In this document: positions 8,801-14,621 of the stretch, one piece after another
Numbering within the stretch: position 1 is the stretch's first letter
Layout of the letters: the number at the start of each line of letters is the position of its first letter
Assembly (NCBI GenBank): GCA_033722675.1
Contig: JAWVYO010000055.1
Coordinates: forward strand, 1 to 15,837
Length of the DNA stretch: 15,837 nucleotides
Direction of reading: 5' to 3'
Source of the DNA: DATHYU01 sp033722675
GTDB lineage: Bacteria; Actinomycetota; Acidimicrobiia; Spongiisociales; UBA11373
The notes under the pieces: model-generated
What the model saw: the letters and a program-made list of their open reading frames with translations, nothing else
The model's database searches: none
Told to the model about the DNA's origin: nothing
Translations under genes and position numbers: made by a program

Positions 8801-9472
8801 AGCGTGTGGATCGTCGGCGGCGACGGGTGGGCCTACGACATCGGGTTCGGCGGACTCGACCACGTGCTCGCCTCGGGCCGAGACGTCAACGTCCTCGTGC
8901 TGGACACCGAGGTGTACTCCAACACGGGCGGCCAGGCCTCGAAGGCGACCCCGCGGGCCGCCGTGGCCAAGTTCGCCAGCGGTGGCAAGCCCACCGGCAA
9001 GAAGGATCTCGGCCAGATCGCCATGGCCTACGGCAACGTGTACGTCGCCCAGGTCGCGATGGGGGCGAACATGACCCAGGTCGTCAAGGCCTTCGCCGAG
9101 GCGGAGTCCTGGCCGGGGCCGTCGATCATCATCGCCTACAGCCCGTGCATCGCCCACGGCATCGACATGACGAACCAGATGGACCAGCAGAAGCTGGCCG
9201 TGCAGTCGGGCTACTGGGAGCTCTACCGCTTCGATCCCCGCCTCGCGGTGACCGAGGAGCACCCCTTCAAGCTCGACAGCCGGCCGCCCAGCACCCCCTT
9301 CAAGGAGTTCGCCATGAAGGAGGCCCGCTTCGCCATGCTCGCCAAGGCGAACCCGCAGCGGTCCGAGGAGCTGATGGAGGCGGCACAGGAGGACATCACG
9401 GAGCGGAGGCGGCTCTACGAGCAGCTGGCCGGACTCGAGCGGGGTCTCCCCGGGGAGGACGTGACCGTATGA
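5894..9472 (+). CDS. nifJ: Pyruvate:ferredoxin (flavodoxin) oxidoreductase, single-chain NifJ type
   Basis: The GTG at 5894 has GGAGG at 5884-5888, 5 nt upstream. The 1192-residue product oxidises pyruvate and CoA to acetyl-CoA and CO2, reducing ferredoxin or flavodoxin, or runs in reverse. Key residues match those known for the Desulfovibrio africanus enzyme at the same numbers: T31 in YPITPSSPM, E64 and R114. Domain order is visible: pyruvate-binding domain I; domain II around VVVLMGSGVGAAT; gamma/EKR part; a two-cluster ferredoxin domain with C696/699/702/706 and C752/755/758/762; and a thiamine-diphosphate domain with GDGWAYDIG and NTGGQ. The proximal cluster ligands C826, C829, C854 and C1085 keep the family spacing. 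It ends soon after, so the C-terminal extension (domain VII) of the Desulfovibrio enzyme is missing. It overlaps the next gene by 4 bp. Pyruvate is the most likely substrate. Confidence 0.95.
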   Translation: MDRPIVTVDGNESAAYVAHKLSEVIAIYPITPSSPMGEHADAWSNAGTRNVWGGSPTVVEMQSEGGAAGACHGAIQGGALTTTFTASQGLLLMLPNMYKIAGELSAGVIHVAARTVATHALSIFGDHSDVMGARQTGFALLASSSVQEAQDMAAIAHAATLKSRIPFLHFFDGFRTSHEVAKIERVTEDDLRAMIDAEDVAAHRRRALDPEHPVLRGTAQNPDVFFQAREACNPYYEAVPGIVQDAMDRFAGLVGRQYRLFDYHGAPDAERVVVLMGSGVGAATEAVDRLVAEGEKVGMLVVRLYRPFAADAFLSALPETTEALAVLDRTKEPGATGEPLYQDVLTAVAEAGADGTLPLQTLPRIVGGRYGLSSKEFTPAMVKAVLDEVDAETPKRHFTVGIVDDVSHLSLEFDPEWTAEPEDVVRALFFGLGSDGTVGANKNSVKIIGEHTDLHAQGYFVYDSKKSGAMTVSHLRFGPNPITSSYLIDRAGFVACHQFGLLEKVDVLGRARRGGIFLLNSPYPADEVWDRLPAEVQRQIVDKELRFLVVDGYSVAREAGLGGRINTVLQTCFFGLADVIPVDEAIDAIKESIRKSYGKRGETVLQRNFAAVDAALDALHEVTVPETVTSELHRRPPVPEHVPDFVERVTARIIAGEGDLLPVSALPVDGTFPTATARYEKRSIAMEIPIWDPEICIDCARCALVCPHAAIRIRYNTPDELADAPESYLTREPKGRDFSDMLLTVQVAPDDCTGCGVCVQVCPAKSKEMVKHKAINMEPKDEHLEVERERYEYFLSRPEVDRTTVNTVSVKGSQSLLPLFEYSGACSGCGETPYVKLMSQLFGDRTVIANATGCSSIYGGNLPTTPYTVTPEGRGPAWSNSLFEDNAEFGLGIRLAADARGEAARALLERMATDVGAELVEAILNADQSDEAGIAEQRARVAAAEERLEALGTPEAAEMLALTDALLRKSVWIVGGDGWAYDIGFGGLDHVLASGRDVNVLVLDTEVYSNTGGQASKATPRAAVAKFASGGKPTGKKDLGQIAMAYGNVYVAQVAMGANMTQVVKAFAEAESWPGPSIIIAYSPCIAHGIDMTNQMDQQKLAVQSGYWELYRFDPRLAVTEEHPFKLDSRPPSTPFKEFAMKEARFAMLAKANPQRSEELMEAAQEDITERRRLYEQLAGLERGLPGEDVTV

Positions 9473-10479
9473 CGGTGGAACTTGAGAGCACGTATCTGGG
9501 CATGACGCTGCGGAACCCGCTCGTCGTGGCCGCCAACCCCCTGGGGCGCGACGTCGAGATGCTGAAGCGGCTGGAGGCGGCCGGTGCCGCCGCAGTCGTC
9601 CTGCCCTCGCTGTTCGAGGAGCAGATCGAGCACGAGGCGTACGAGGTCCACAACGTGATGGAGTACGGCGCCGAGACGTACGCCGAGCACGCCTCGGGCT
9701 TCCTGCCCGAGATGCAGGAGTACAACACGGGGCCGCAGCGGTACCTCGACCTCGTCGGCGCCGCCCGGGAGGCACTCGACGTCCCCGTCATCGGCTCGCT
9801 CAACGGGGCGTCGCCCGGCGGCTGGACCGAGTACGCCCGGATGATCCAGGACGCCGGGGCCGATGCGCTCGAGCTGAACATCTACTTCGTGGCCGCCGAC
9901 CTCGACGAGACCGGCGCCGAGGTGGAGGGCCGGTACCTGCGACTCGTCCAGCAGGTGCGCAGCGCGATCTCGATCCCCCTGGCGGTGAAGATCGGCCCGT
10001 ACTTCTCCTCGATCGGGCACTTCGCCCGGCTCCTCGTCGACGTCGGCGCCGACGGCCTCGTGCTCTTCAATCGCTTCAATCAGCCCGACATCGACCTCGA
10101 GACCCTCGACGTGCTACCGAAGGTGCGCCTCACCGACAGCGACTCCGGCCGGCTCACGCTGCGATGGATCGCGATCCTCCGGGGGAGGATCGAGGCCTCG
10201 CTCGCGGCCACGACCGGTGTGCACACGTCCGACGACGTCCTGAAGCTGCTGCTGTCGGGGGCGGATGTCACGATGATGGCCTCGGCACTGCTCAAGCACG
10301 GCCCGGTGCGGCTGACCACGGTGCTCGACGGGGTCCGGGCGTGGCTGGAGGAGCACGACTACGCCTCCGTCGAGCAGATGAAGGGCTCGCTCAGCCAGCA
10401 GTACTCGCCCGATCCGGCCGCCTTCGAGCGGGCCAACTACATGGACGCGCTCGTCTCCTACTCGATGCCGCGGGTCTAG
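9469..10479 (+). CDS. Dihydroorotate dehydrogenase-like flavoprotein coupled to nifJ
   Basis: The ATG at 9469 overlaps the nifJ stop (ATGA), so the two are probably co-translated. The 336-residue product is a TIM-barrel FMN protein of the dihydroorotate-dehydrogenase superfamily: an N-terminal GMTLRNPLVVAANPLG, VIGSLNG, ELNIY at 135-139, AVKIGP at 172-177 (a likely FMN-contacting Lys174), FNRFNQ, TGVHTSDD at 249-256 and SGADVTMMASALL near the end. True dihydroorotate dehydrogenases have an LNxSCPN-type motif after the strand where this protein has LNIYFVAAD, and I see no Cys or Ser base in that place. It is thus unlikely to make pyrimidines. I recall such dihydroorotate dehydrogenase-like proteins being annotated next to nifJ in other bacteria, but their reaction is not known to me. 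A flavin oxidoreductase using ferredoxin made by NifJ is an inference. Confidence 0.85.
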   Translation: MTVELESTYLGMTLRNPLVVAANPLGRDVEMLKRLEAAGAAAVVLPSLFEEQIEHEAYEVHNVMEYGAETYAEHASGFLPEMQEYNTGPQRYLDLVGAAREALDVPVIGSLNGASPGGWTEYARMIQDAGADALELNIYFVAADLDETGAEVEGRYLRLVQQVRSAISIPLAVKIGPYFSSIGHFARLLVDVGADGLVLFNRFNQPDIDLETLDVLPKVRLTDSDSGRLTLRWIAILRGRIEASLAATTGVHTSDDVLKLLLSGADVTMMASALLKHGPVRLTTVLDGVRAWLEEHDYASVEQMKGSLSQQYSPDPAAFERANYMDALVSYSMPRV

Positions 10480-11345
10480 AGCACCTTGGCGTAGACGGTC
10501 ATCGGCTCGAGGTCGGAACCGAAGTACCGGAGAGCCTGGCCGAGCCAATCCACGGCCGGGACGAACACGCGGATCCGGTCGACCCCGAGGTCGGCCGCCC
10601 GGTCGACGATGGCATGGACCATGGCACGGGCGTCGGGTTCCGACGTCTCGACCCAGCCCACCCGGAAGGTCTCGGCCTCCACGGCGGCGATCGCCCACCC
10701 GGGGCGTCCCTCCCAGAGGGTGCGGTCCCGGGCGGCGGCCACGAGGTCGTCGGGGGTGAGGCGCCGGAAGCGCCACCCGTCGGCCGGGAACAGCCCGCGT
10801 GCGGCTCGCGCGAGCGGGCCCGTCGACCACGACATGAGGGCGGGCTCCGCCTCCGCCGAATGAGCGGGCCGCAGGGTCTCGGGCGCAGGCACCCGGCGGC
10901 CCCCGTTGCCGACGGGGGTCGGCGAGGAGCCGCCCACCCCTCGGGTGGCGATCGTCCACTCCGACACGGGGCGGAAGCCGGCGCTCGTCACCTGGCCGAT
11001 GGCGGCCGTGTTCCAGTCCTCGACGACGAGACGCACGACGCGCACGCCCCGGTCCCGGGCCCACGCCCACAGCTCCTCGCCGACGGCCGTGCCGAGACCG
11101 CTCCGGCGGTGGTCCGGGTGGACCCGCATGCCCTGGGCAAGGGCCTCGTCGTCGGACATCGCCACGATCGACCCGAGGGCCACGACCTCCCCGCCGACCT
11201 CGGCCACCATCGGCATCGAAGCCGGGTCGTCGATCCAGCGGGGGAGCGCATCGGCGACGTAGTCGCCCCAGGCGAAGGTGTCCCGGGTCCAGGGGGCGAT
11301 GCGCTCGGCGTCGCCGGCGACGGCGGGCCGGATGACGGTCGACAT
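10476..11345 (-). CDS. GNAT-family N-acetyltransferase, probable tandem-domain protein
   Basis: The 289-residue product starts at an ATG (complement of 11343-11345) and has an N-terminal GNAT domain: IRPAVAGDAERI at the start, strand VALGSIVAM, then the acetyl-CoA motif A, MRVHPDHRRSGLG, with R80-x-x-G83-x-G85, and LVVEDWNTAAIGQVTSAGF. After a flexible stretch rich in Gly/Pro (about residues 137-165) the second half, ending VDRIRVFVPAVDWLGQALRYFG, resembles a second GNAT fold without a clear acetyl-CoA loop. The substrate is unknown. It lies 25 bp downstream of the E1 gene on the same strand, but a TACCCT hexamer 7 nt before its ATG and no ribosome site suggest its own leaderless transcript. 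Its stop shares the sequence CTAG with the stop of the facing flavoprotein gene. Confidence 0.85.
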   Translation of the reverse strand: MSTVIRPAVAGDAERIAPWTRDTFAWGDYVADALPRWIDDPASMPMVAEVGGEVVALGSIVAMSDDEALAQGMRVHPDHRRSGLGTAVGEELWAWARDRGVRVVRLVVEDWNTAAIGQVTSAGFRPVSEWTIATRGVGGSSPTPVGNGGRRVPAPETLRPAHSAEAEPALMSWSTGPLARAARGLFPADGWRFRRLTPDDLVAAARDRTLWEGRPGWAIAAVEAETFRVGWVETSEPDARAMVHAIVDRAADLGVDRIRVFVPAVDWLGQALRYFGSDLEPMTVYAKVL

Positions 11346-11352
11346 GGCGGCG

Positions 11353-11358
11353 AGGGTA
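11353..11358 (-). promoter_or_regulatory. -10 hexamer for a probable leaderless acetyltransferase transcript
   Basis: Read on the minus strand, TACCCT (complement of 11353-11358) is followed by 7 nt and the ATG at 11345-11343. No purine-rich ribosome site is present in the 25-bp gap. The spacing fits transcription starting at the start codon. The element sits between two co-directional genes, so it may let the acetyltransferase be expressed apart from the E1 gene. Confidence 0.4.
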
Positions 11359-11370
11359 TCGCCGCCTTCT

Positions 11371-13401
11371 CTAGTACTCGGCGAGATCGACGGCGCGCTC
11401 GATGATGCCGGCGATGCTCGGCATCACCTGCTCCTCGAGGGCCGTGGCGAAGGGGAAGGCCGGCACCTCGGCGGCCGTGTACCGCCGCACCGGCGCGTCC
11501 AGCCATTCGAAGGCCTTCTCGCCGATCTGGGCGGCCACCTCGGCCCCGAACCCGAGGTACCCGTTGTCCTCGTGGACCACGAGGATCTTGGAGGTCCGCT
11601 GCACCGACGCTTCGATCGACGCCCAGTCGAGCGGTCGGATCGACCGGAGGTCGAGCACCTCGGCCTCGATCCCCTCTTCGGCCAGGGCGTCGGCCGCCTG
11701 CACGGCGAAGTGGGACATCGTGCCGTAGGCCATGATCGTGAGGTCGTCGCCGCGACGGCGGAGGGCGGCCGTCCCGATGGGTACCCGGTGCTGACCCTCC
11801 GGCACCGGCCCCTTGCCGAGCCGGTAGAGCTTCTTCGGCTCGAGGACCATCACCGGGTCCGGATCCTCCACGGCCGACCGCAGGAGCCCCCGGGCGTCGG
11901 CCGGCGTCGAGGGGACCACCACCTTCAGGCCGGGCACGTGCCCGTAGAAGGCCTCGATCGACTGCGAGTGGTAGAGGGCTCCGTGGATGCCGCCGCCGTA
12001 GGGCACCCGGATGGTGATGCCGCAGGGCCATCCGCCGTTCGAGCGGTAGTGCATGCGGGCGGCCTCGGAGACGATCTGGTTGAACGCCGGGTGGATGAAG
12101 TCGGCGAACTGGATCTCGGCGATCGGCCGCGCCCCTGCCGCCGCCATGCCGATGGCCACGCCGATGATCGACGACTCGGCGAGGGGGCTGTTGAACGCTC
12201 GTTCGTGCCCGAAGGTGTCGGTGAGACCGACGGTGGCCTTGAAGACACCACCCTTGGGGTCGGCGACGTCCTCGCCGAAGGTGATCGCATCGTCGTACTC
12301 CTCGAAGATGTCGTGGAGCGTGCGGTTCACCGAGGTGATGAGGTTCATCTCCTCGCCCTCGTCGGTCTCGGCGACGTCGACGGCGGGCTCGGTGTTCTCG
12401 ATGGGCCGGGCGTACACGCCGCTGACGGCGTCGGTGGGGTCCTCGGCCGCCTCGGCGCGTTCGACGGCCCCGGCGATCGCCGTCTGGCAGCGCTCGTCGA
12501 TCTCCTCCTCGAGCGCCTGGTCGAGGAGGCGGCTCTCGATGAGGTACTGCTTGAGGATCCCGATGGGGTCCCGTCGCCGCCACATCTCCACCTCTTCGGC
12601 GGTGCGGTAGAGCTTGTCGTCGTCGTCCGACGTGTGGGCGTAGTACCGGTACGTCTTCGCCTCGATGAACGTCGGTCCGCCCCCCGTACGGGCCCGGTCG
12701 ACGGCGGCGGCGGTCGCCCGGTACACCTCGAGGATGTCGTTGCCGTCCACCGACTCGGCGCTCATGCCGTACCCGGCCGCCCGCTTCGCGAGGTCGCCGG
12801 CCACCTCCTCGGCGACGGGCACGGAGATCGCGTACTGGTTGTTCTCGATCACGAACACGACCGGCAGGTCGTGCACGGCGGCGAAGTTCATGCCCTCGTG
12901 CCAGTCGCCCTCGGACGTGGAGCCCTCACCTCCCGAGACGAGTACGACGCCGTCGGAGCCGTTGCGGCGCAGCTCCATGGCGATGCCGCACGCGTGGGGG
13001 AACTGGGTGGCGATCACCGACGAGTGCGACAGGATGTTGAGCGCCGGCGACGACCAGTGGTTGGGCATCTGGCGCCCGCCGCTGGAGGGGTCGGTGGCCT
13101 TCGAGAAGACCCCGAGAAAGATCTCCTCGGGCGTCATGCCGAGGGCGAGGGCGAAGGCGACGTCGCGGTAGTAGGGGAGCGACCAGTCCCGGCTGACGTC
13201 GAGGGCGTACGCGGTGCCGACCTGTGTGGCCTCGTGGCCGGAGGAGGAGACCACGAAGGGGGCTCGACCCTGGCGGTTCAGCGCCCACATGCGGTCGTCG
13301 AGGCGGCGCGCCAGCACCATCAGCCGGTACATCTCGAGCAGGTCGTCGTCTTTGAGGCCGAGCTCGAGGTGGTCGGGAGCCGGATCGATGCCGATCGCCA
13401 C
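11371..13401 (-). CDS. Branched-chain 2-oxoacid dehydrogenase E1, fused alpha and beta subunits
   Basis: The start is a GTG (complement of 13399-13401) with AAAGGA 7 nt upstream. The 676-residue product joins E1-alpha (about 1-335) and E1-beta (about 352-676) in one chain. Alpha motifs: SSGHEA at 53-58, YYRD at 77-80, GRQMPNHW at 109-116, and the thiamine-diphosphate motif GGEGSTSEGD from 157 to N187-N188. YYAHTSDDDDKLYR resembles the HSTSDDSSAYR loop of branched-chain E1, so I prefer a branched-chain over a pyruvate substrate. Beta begins at Met352 and shows FGEDVADPKGGVF, HERAFNSPLAE, IAEIQFADFIHPAFNQ and FPFATALEE. The enzyme decarboxylates 2-oxoacids and passes the acyl group to lipoyl-E2. 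No E2 or E3 gene is in the window. Leucine dehydrogenase lies 23 bp upstream, which supports a role in Leu/Val/Ile breakdown or branched acyl-CoA supply. Fused E1 proteins are known in other phyla. Confidence 0.9.
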   Translation of the reverse strand: MAIGIDPAPDHLELGLKDDDLLEMYRLMVLARRLDDRMWALNRQGRAPFVVSSSGHEATQVGTAYALDVSRDWSLPYYRDVAFALALGMTPEEIFLGVFSKATDPSSGGRQMPNHWSSPALNILSHSSVIATQFPHACGIAMELRRNGSDGVVLVSGGEGSTSEGDWHEGMNFAAVHDLPVVFVIENNQYAISVPVAEEVAGDLAKRAAGYGMSAESVDGNDILEVYRATAAAVDRARTGGGPTFIEAKTYRYYAHTSDDDDKLYRTAEEVEMWRRRDPIGILKQYLIESRLLDQALEEEIDERCQTAIAGAVERAEAAEDPTDAVSGVYARPIENTEPAVDVAETDEGEEMNLITSVNRTLHDIFEEYDDAITFGEDVADPKGGVFKATVGLTDTFGHERAFNSPLAESSIIGVAIGMAAAGARPIAEIQFADFIHPAFNQIVSEAARMHYRSNGGWPCGITIRVPYGGGIHGALYHSQSIEAFYGHVPGLKVVVPSTPADARGLLRSAVEDPDPVMVLEPKKLYRLGKGPVPEGQHRVPIGTAALRRRGDDLTIMAYGTMSHFAVQAADALAEEGIEAEVLDLRSIRPLDWASIEASVQRTSKILVVHEDNGYLGFGAEVAAQIGEKAFEWLDAPVRRYTAAEVPAFPFATALEEQVMPSIAGIIERAVDLAEY

Positions 13402-13424
13402 GGATGGGTCCTTTCGTGTTCGGG

Positions 13425-14516
13425 TCAGTTGCGGTCGTCGCCGCTGCGGCGGAAGAGCCGCAGGTCACCGATGGAGGTGATGCGCTCGGTGGCGATCTCG
13501 ACGGCGGCTCGCTGTGGCGTGATGCCGCGTTCGGAGGCCGCCTCGAGGATGCGGAGCGTGTTGTCGTAGATCGTGTCCACCCGCGCCTTGGCCTTCTCCA
13601 CCGTGTAGCCGCGGAGTTCCTCGGACACGTTGATGAGGCCGCCGGCGTTCACGACGAAGTCCGGCGCGTAGAGGATGTCGCGTTCGGCGAGACGGTCGCC
13701 GTCCTCGGGCGTCGCGAGCTGATTGTTCGCCGAGCCGAGGACGATCTGGCATCGCAGGCGCGGGATCGTCTTCTCGTTCATGGCGCCACCGAGCGAACAG
13801 GGTGAGAAGAGATCGCACGCGACGTCCCAGATCTCGTCGAGATCGACGACCTGGAGGACGTCGGGGCCGAACTGCTCCCGCATCGCGGAGATGGCGGGCG
13901 GATACACGTCGGCGATGGTGACCCGGGCGCCGGCCTCCACGAGGCGACGAACGAGGTCCGACCCGACCTTGCCCACTCCGAGGACTGCGACGTGGCGCCC
14001 GGCGACGTCCTCCTCGCCGTACAGATGGCGGAAGGTGGCGCGCATCGCCGCCATGAGGCCCCGGGCGGTCGCCGGCGACGGGTCGCCGGAGCCGCCCTCC
14101 GGCACGGGAACACCAACCACCCAGCGGGTCTCACGTCGGATGAGGTCCATGTCCGACGTGTCGGTGCCGACGTCCTCCGCGGTGATGTAGCGGCCCTGCA
14201 GCGAATCGACGACCCGGCCGTAGGCACGCCACAGCCGTTCGGACTTCAGCGTCCGGTGGTCGCCGATGATCACGGCCTTGCCGCCGCCGAGGTCGAGGCC
14301 GGCGGCGGCGGCCTTCAGCGACATGCCCTCCGACAGCCGCAGCACGTCCTCGAGGGCCTCGTGCTCGGAGTCGTAGGGATAGAAACGGGTCCCGCCGAGG
14401 GCGGGACCCAGAGCCGTCGAATGGATGGCGATGATGGTCTTGAGGCCGCTTTCAGGGTCGTTCCCGAAGACCACTTCCTCGTGCTCCCGGTCCCCGATGG
14501 CGTCGAATACGCCCAC
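13425..14516 (-). CDS. Leucine/valine (branched-chain amino acid) dehydrogenase
   Basis: The start is a GTG (complement of 14514-14516) with AAGGAG 4 nt upstream (complement of 14521-14526). At 363 residues it matches the length of Bacillus leucine dehydrogenases. It belongs to the Glu/Leu/Phe/Val dehydrogenase family: ALGPALGGTR at 35-44, K68, and LGGGKAV with K80 (these two lysines carry the numbers known for the Bacillus enzyme), the acidic TAEDVGTDTSDM at 112-123, and a Rossmann GVGKVG motif with G180-x-G182-x-x-G185. It should deaminate Leu, Val or Ile with NAD+ to the 2-oxoacid and ammonia. The E1 gene follows 23 bp downstream, so product and next substrate match. Valine dehydrogenase (as in Streptomyces) or phenylalanine dehydrogenase are alternatives that sequence reading alone cannot separate. 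Confidence 0.92.
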   Translation of the reverse strand: MGVFDAIGDREHEEVVFGNDPESGLKTIIAIHSTALGPALGGTRFYPYDSEHEALEDVLRLSEGMSLKAAAAGLDLGGGKAVIIGDHRTLKSERLWRAYGRVVDSLQGRYITAEDVGTDTSDMDLIRRETRWVVGVPVPEGGSGDPSPATARGLMAAMRATFRHLYGEEDVAGRHVAVLGVGKVGSDLVRRLVEAGARVTIADVYPPAISAMREQFGPDVLQVVDLDEIWDVACDLFSPCSLGGAMNEKTIPRLRCQIVLGSANNQLATPEDGDRLAERDILYAPDFVVNAGGLINVSEELRGYTVEKAKARVDTIYDNTLRILEAASERGITPQRAAVEIATERITSIGDLRLFRRSGDDRN

Positions 14517-14545
14517 GATGCTCCTTCCTGAAAGCGCCGAGACGG

Positions 14546-14551
14546 AGTCTA
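14546..14551 (-). promoter_or_regulatory. Possible -10 element for the leucine dehydrogenase operon
   Basis: On the minus strand TAGACT (complement of 14546-14551) lies about 30 nt before the GTG start, so a transcript starting 6-7 nt downstream would carry a short leader with the AAGGAG site. No clear -35 box is seen 16-18 nt further up. It lies in the 105-bp divergent gap facing the leaderless promoter of the plus-strand gene. Confidence 0.3.
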
Positions 14552-14567
14552 GCGAGGGGCCCTCCGG

Positions 14568-14582
14568 CCGGCCGTTGGCCGG
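14568..14582. repeat. Perfect inverted repeat in the divergent promoter region
   Basis: CCGGCC-GTT-GGCCGG is a perfect 6-bp inverted repeat with a 3-nt centre. It lies between the putative -10 of the leucine dehydrogenase operon and that of the 14622 gene, where a dual operator would sit. The sequence is so GC-rich that chance palindromes are common, so binding of a regulator is only a possibility. Confidence 0.3.
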
Positions 14583-14608
14583 GACTGCGGCCTGTCACGG
14601 GTGGCCGG

Positions 14609-14614
14609 TACCAT
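14609..14614 (+). promoter_or_regulatory. -10 hexamer for a probable leaderless transcript
   Basis: TACCAT at 14609-14614 is followed by 7 nt and the ATG at 14622. No ribosome site precedes that ATG. This spacing decides the start: an in-frame GTG at 14601 lies upstream of the hexamer and would be outside the transcript. Confidence 0.45.
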
Positions 14615-14621
14615 CCGGTCC

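Noticed and set aside
5741..9775. A 1344-codon open frame on the minus strand opposite glcF, nifJ and the flavoprotein gene
   Set aside because: It mirrors nifJ and its neighbours almost completely. Its product is a low-complexity Arg/Gly/Asp/His-rich string with no domain. In a GC-rich genome the antisense frame of a long gene often lacks stops.
9469..10479. Calling the nifJ-linked flavoprotein a pyrimidine-pathway PyrD
   Set aside because: The catalytic LNxSCPN-type loop is absent and the gene is coupled to nifJ, not to pyrimidine genes.
11278..13569. A 763-codon plus-strand open frame opposite the fused E1 gene
   Set aside because: Its predicted product is rich in Gly, Asp, Val, His and Arg without recognisable motifs, while the minus strand encodes an unmistakable E1. 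It is an antisense shadow.
14601..14621. GTG at 14601 as an alternative start of the 14622 gene
   Set aside because: It has no ribosome site, adds seven residues, and lies upstream of the TACCAT hexamer that would place the transcription start at 14622.
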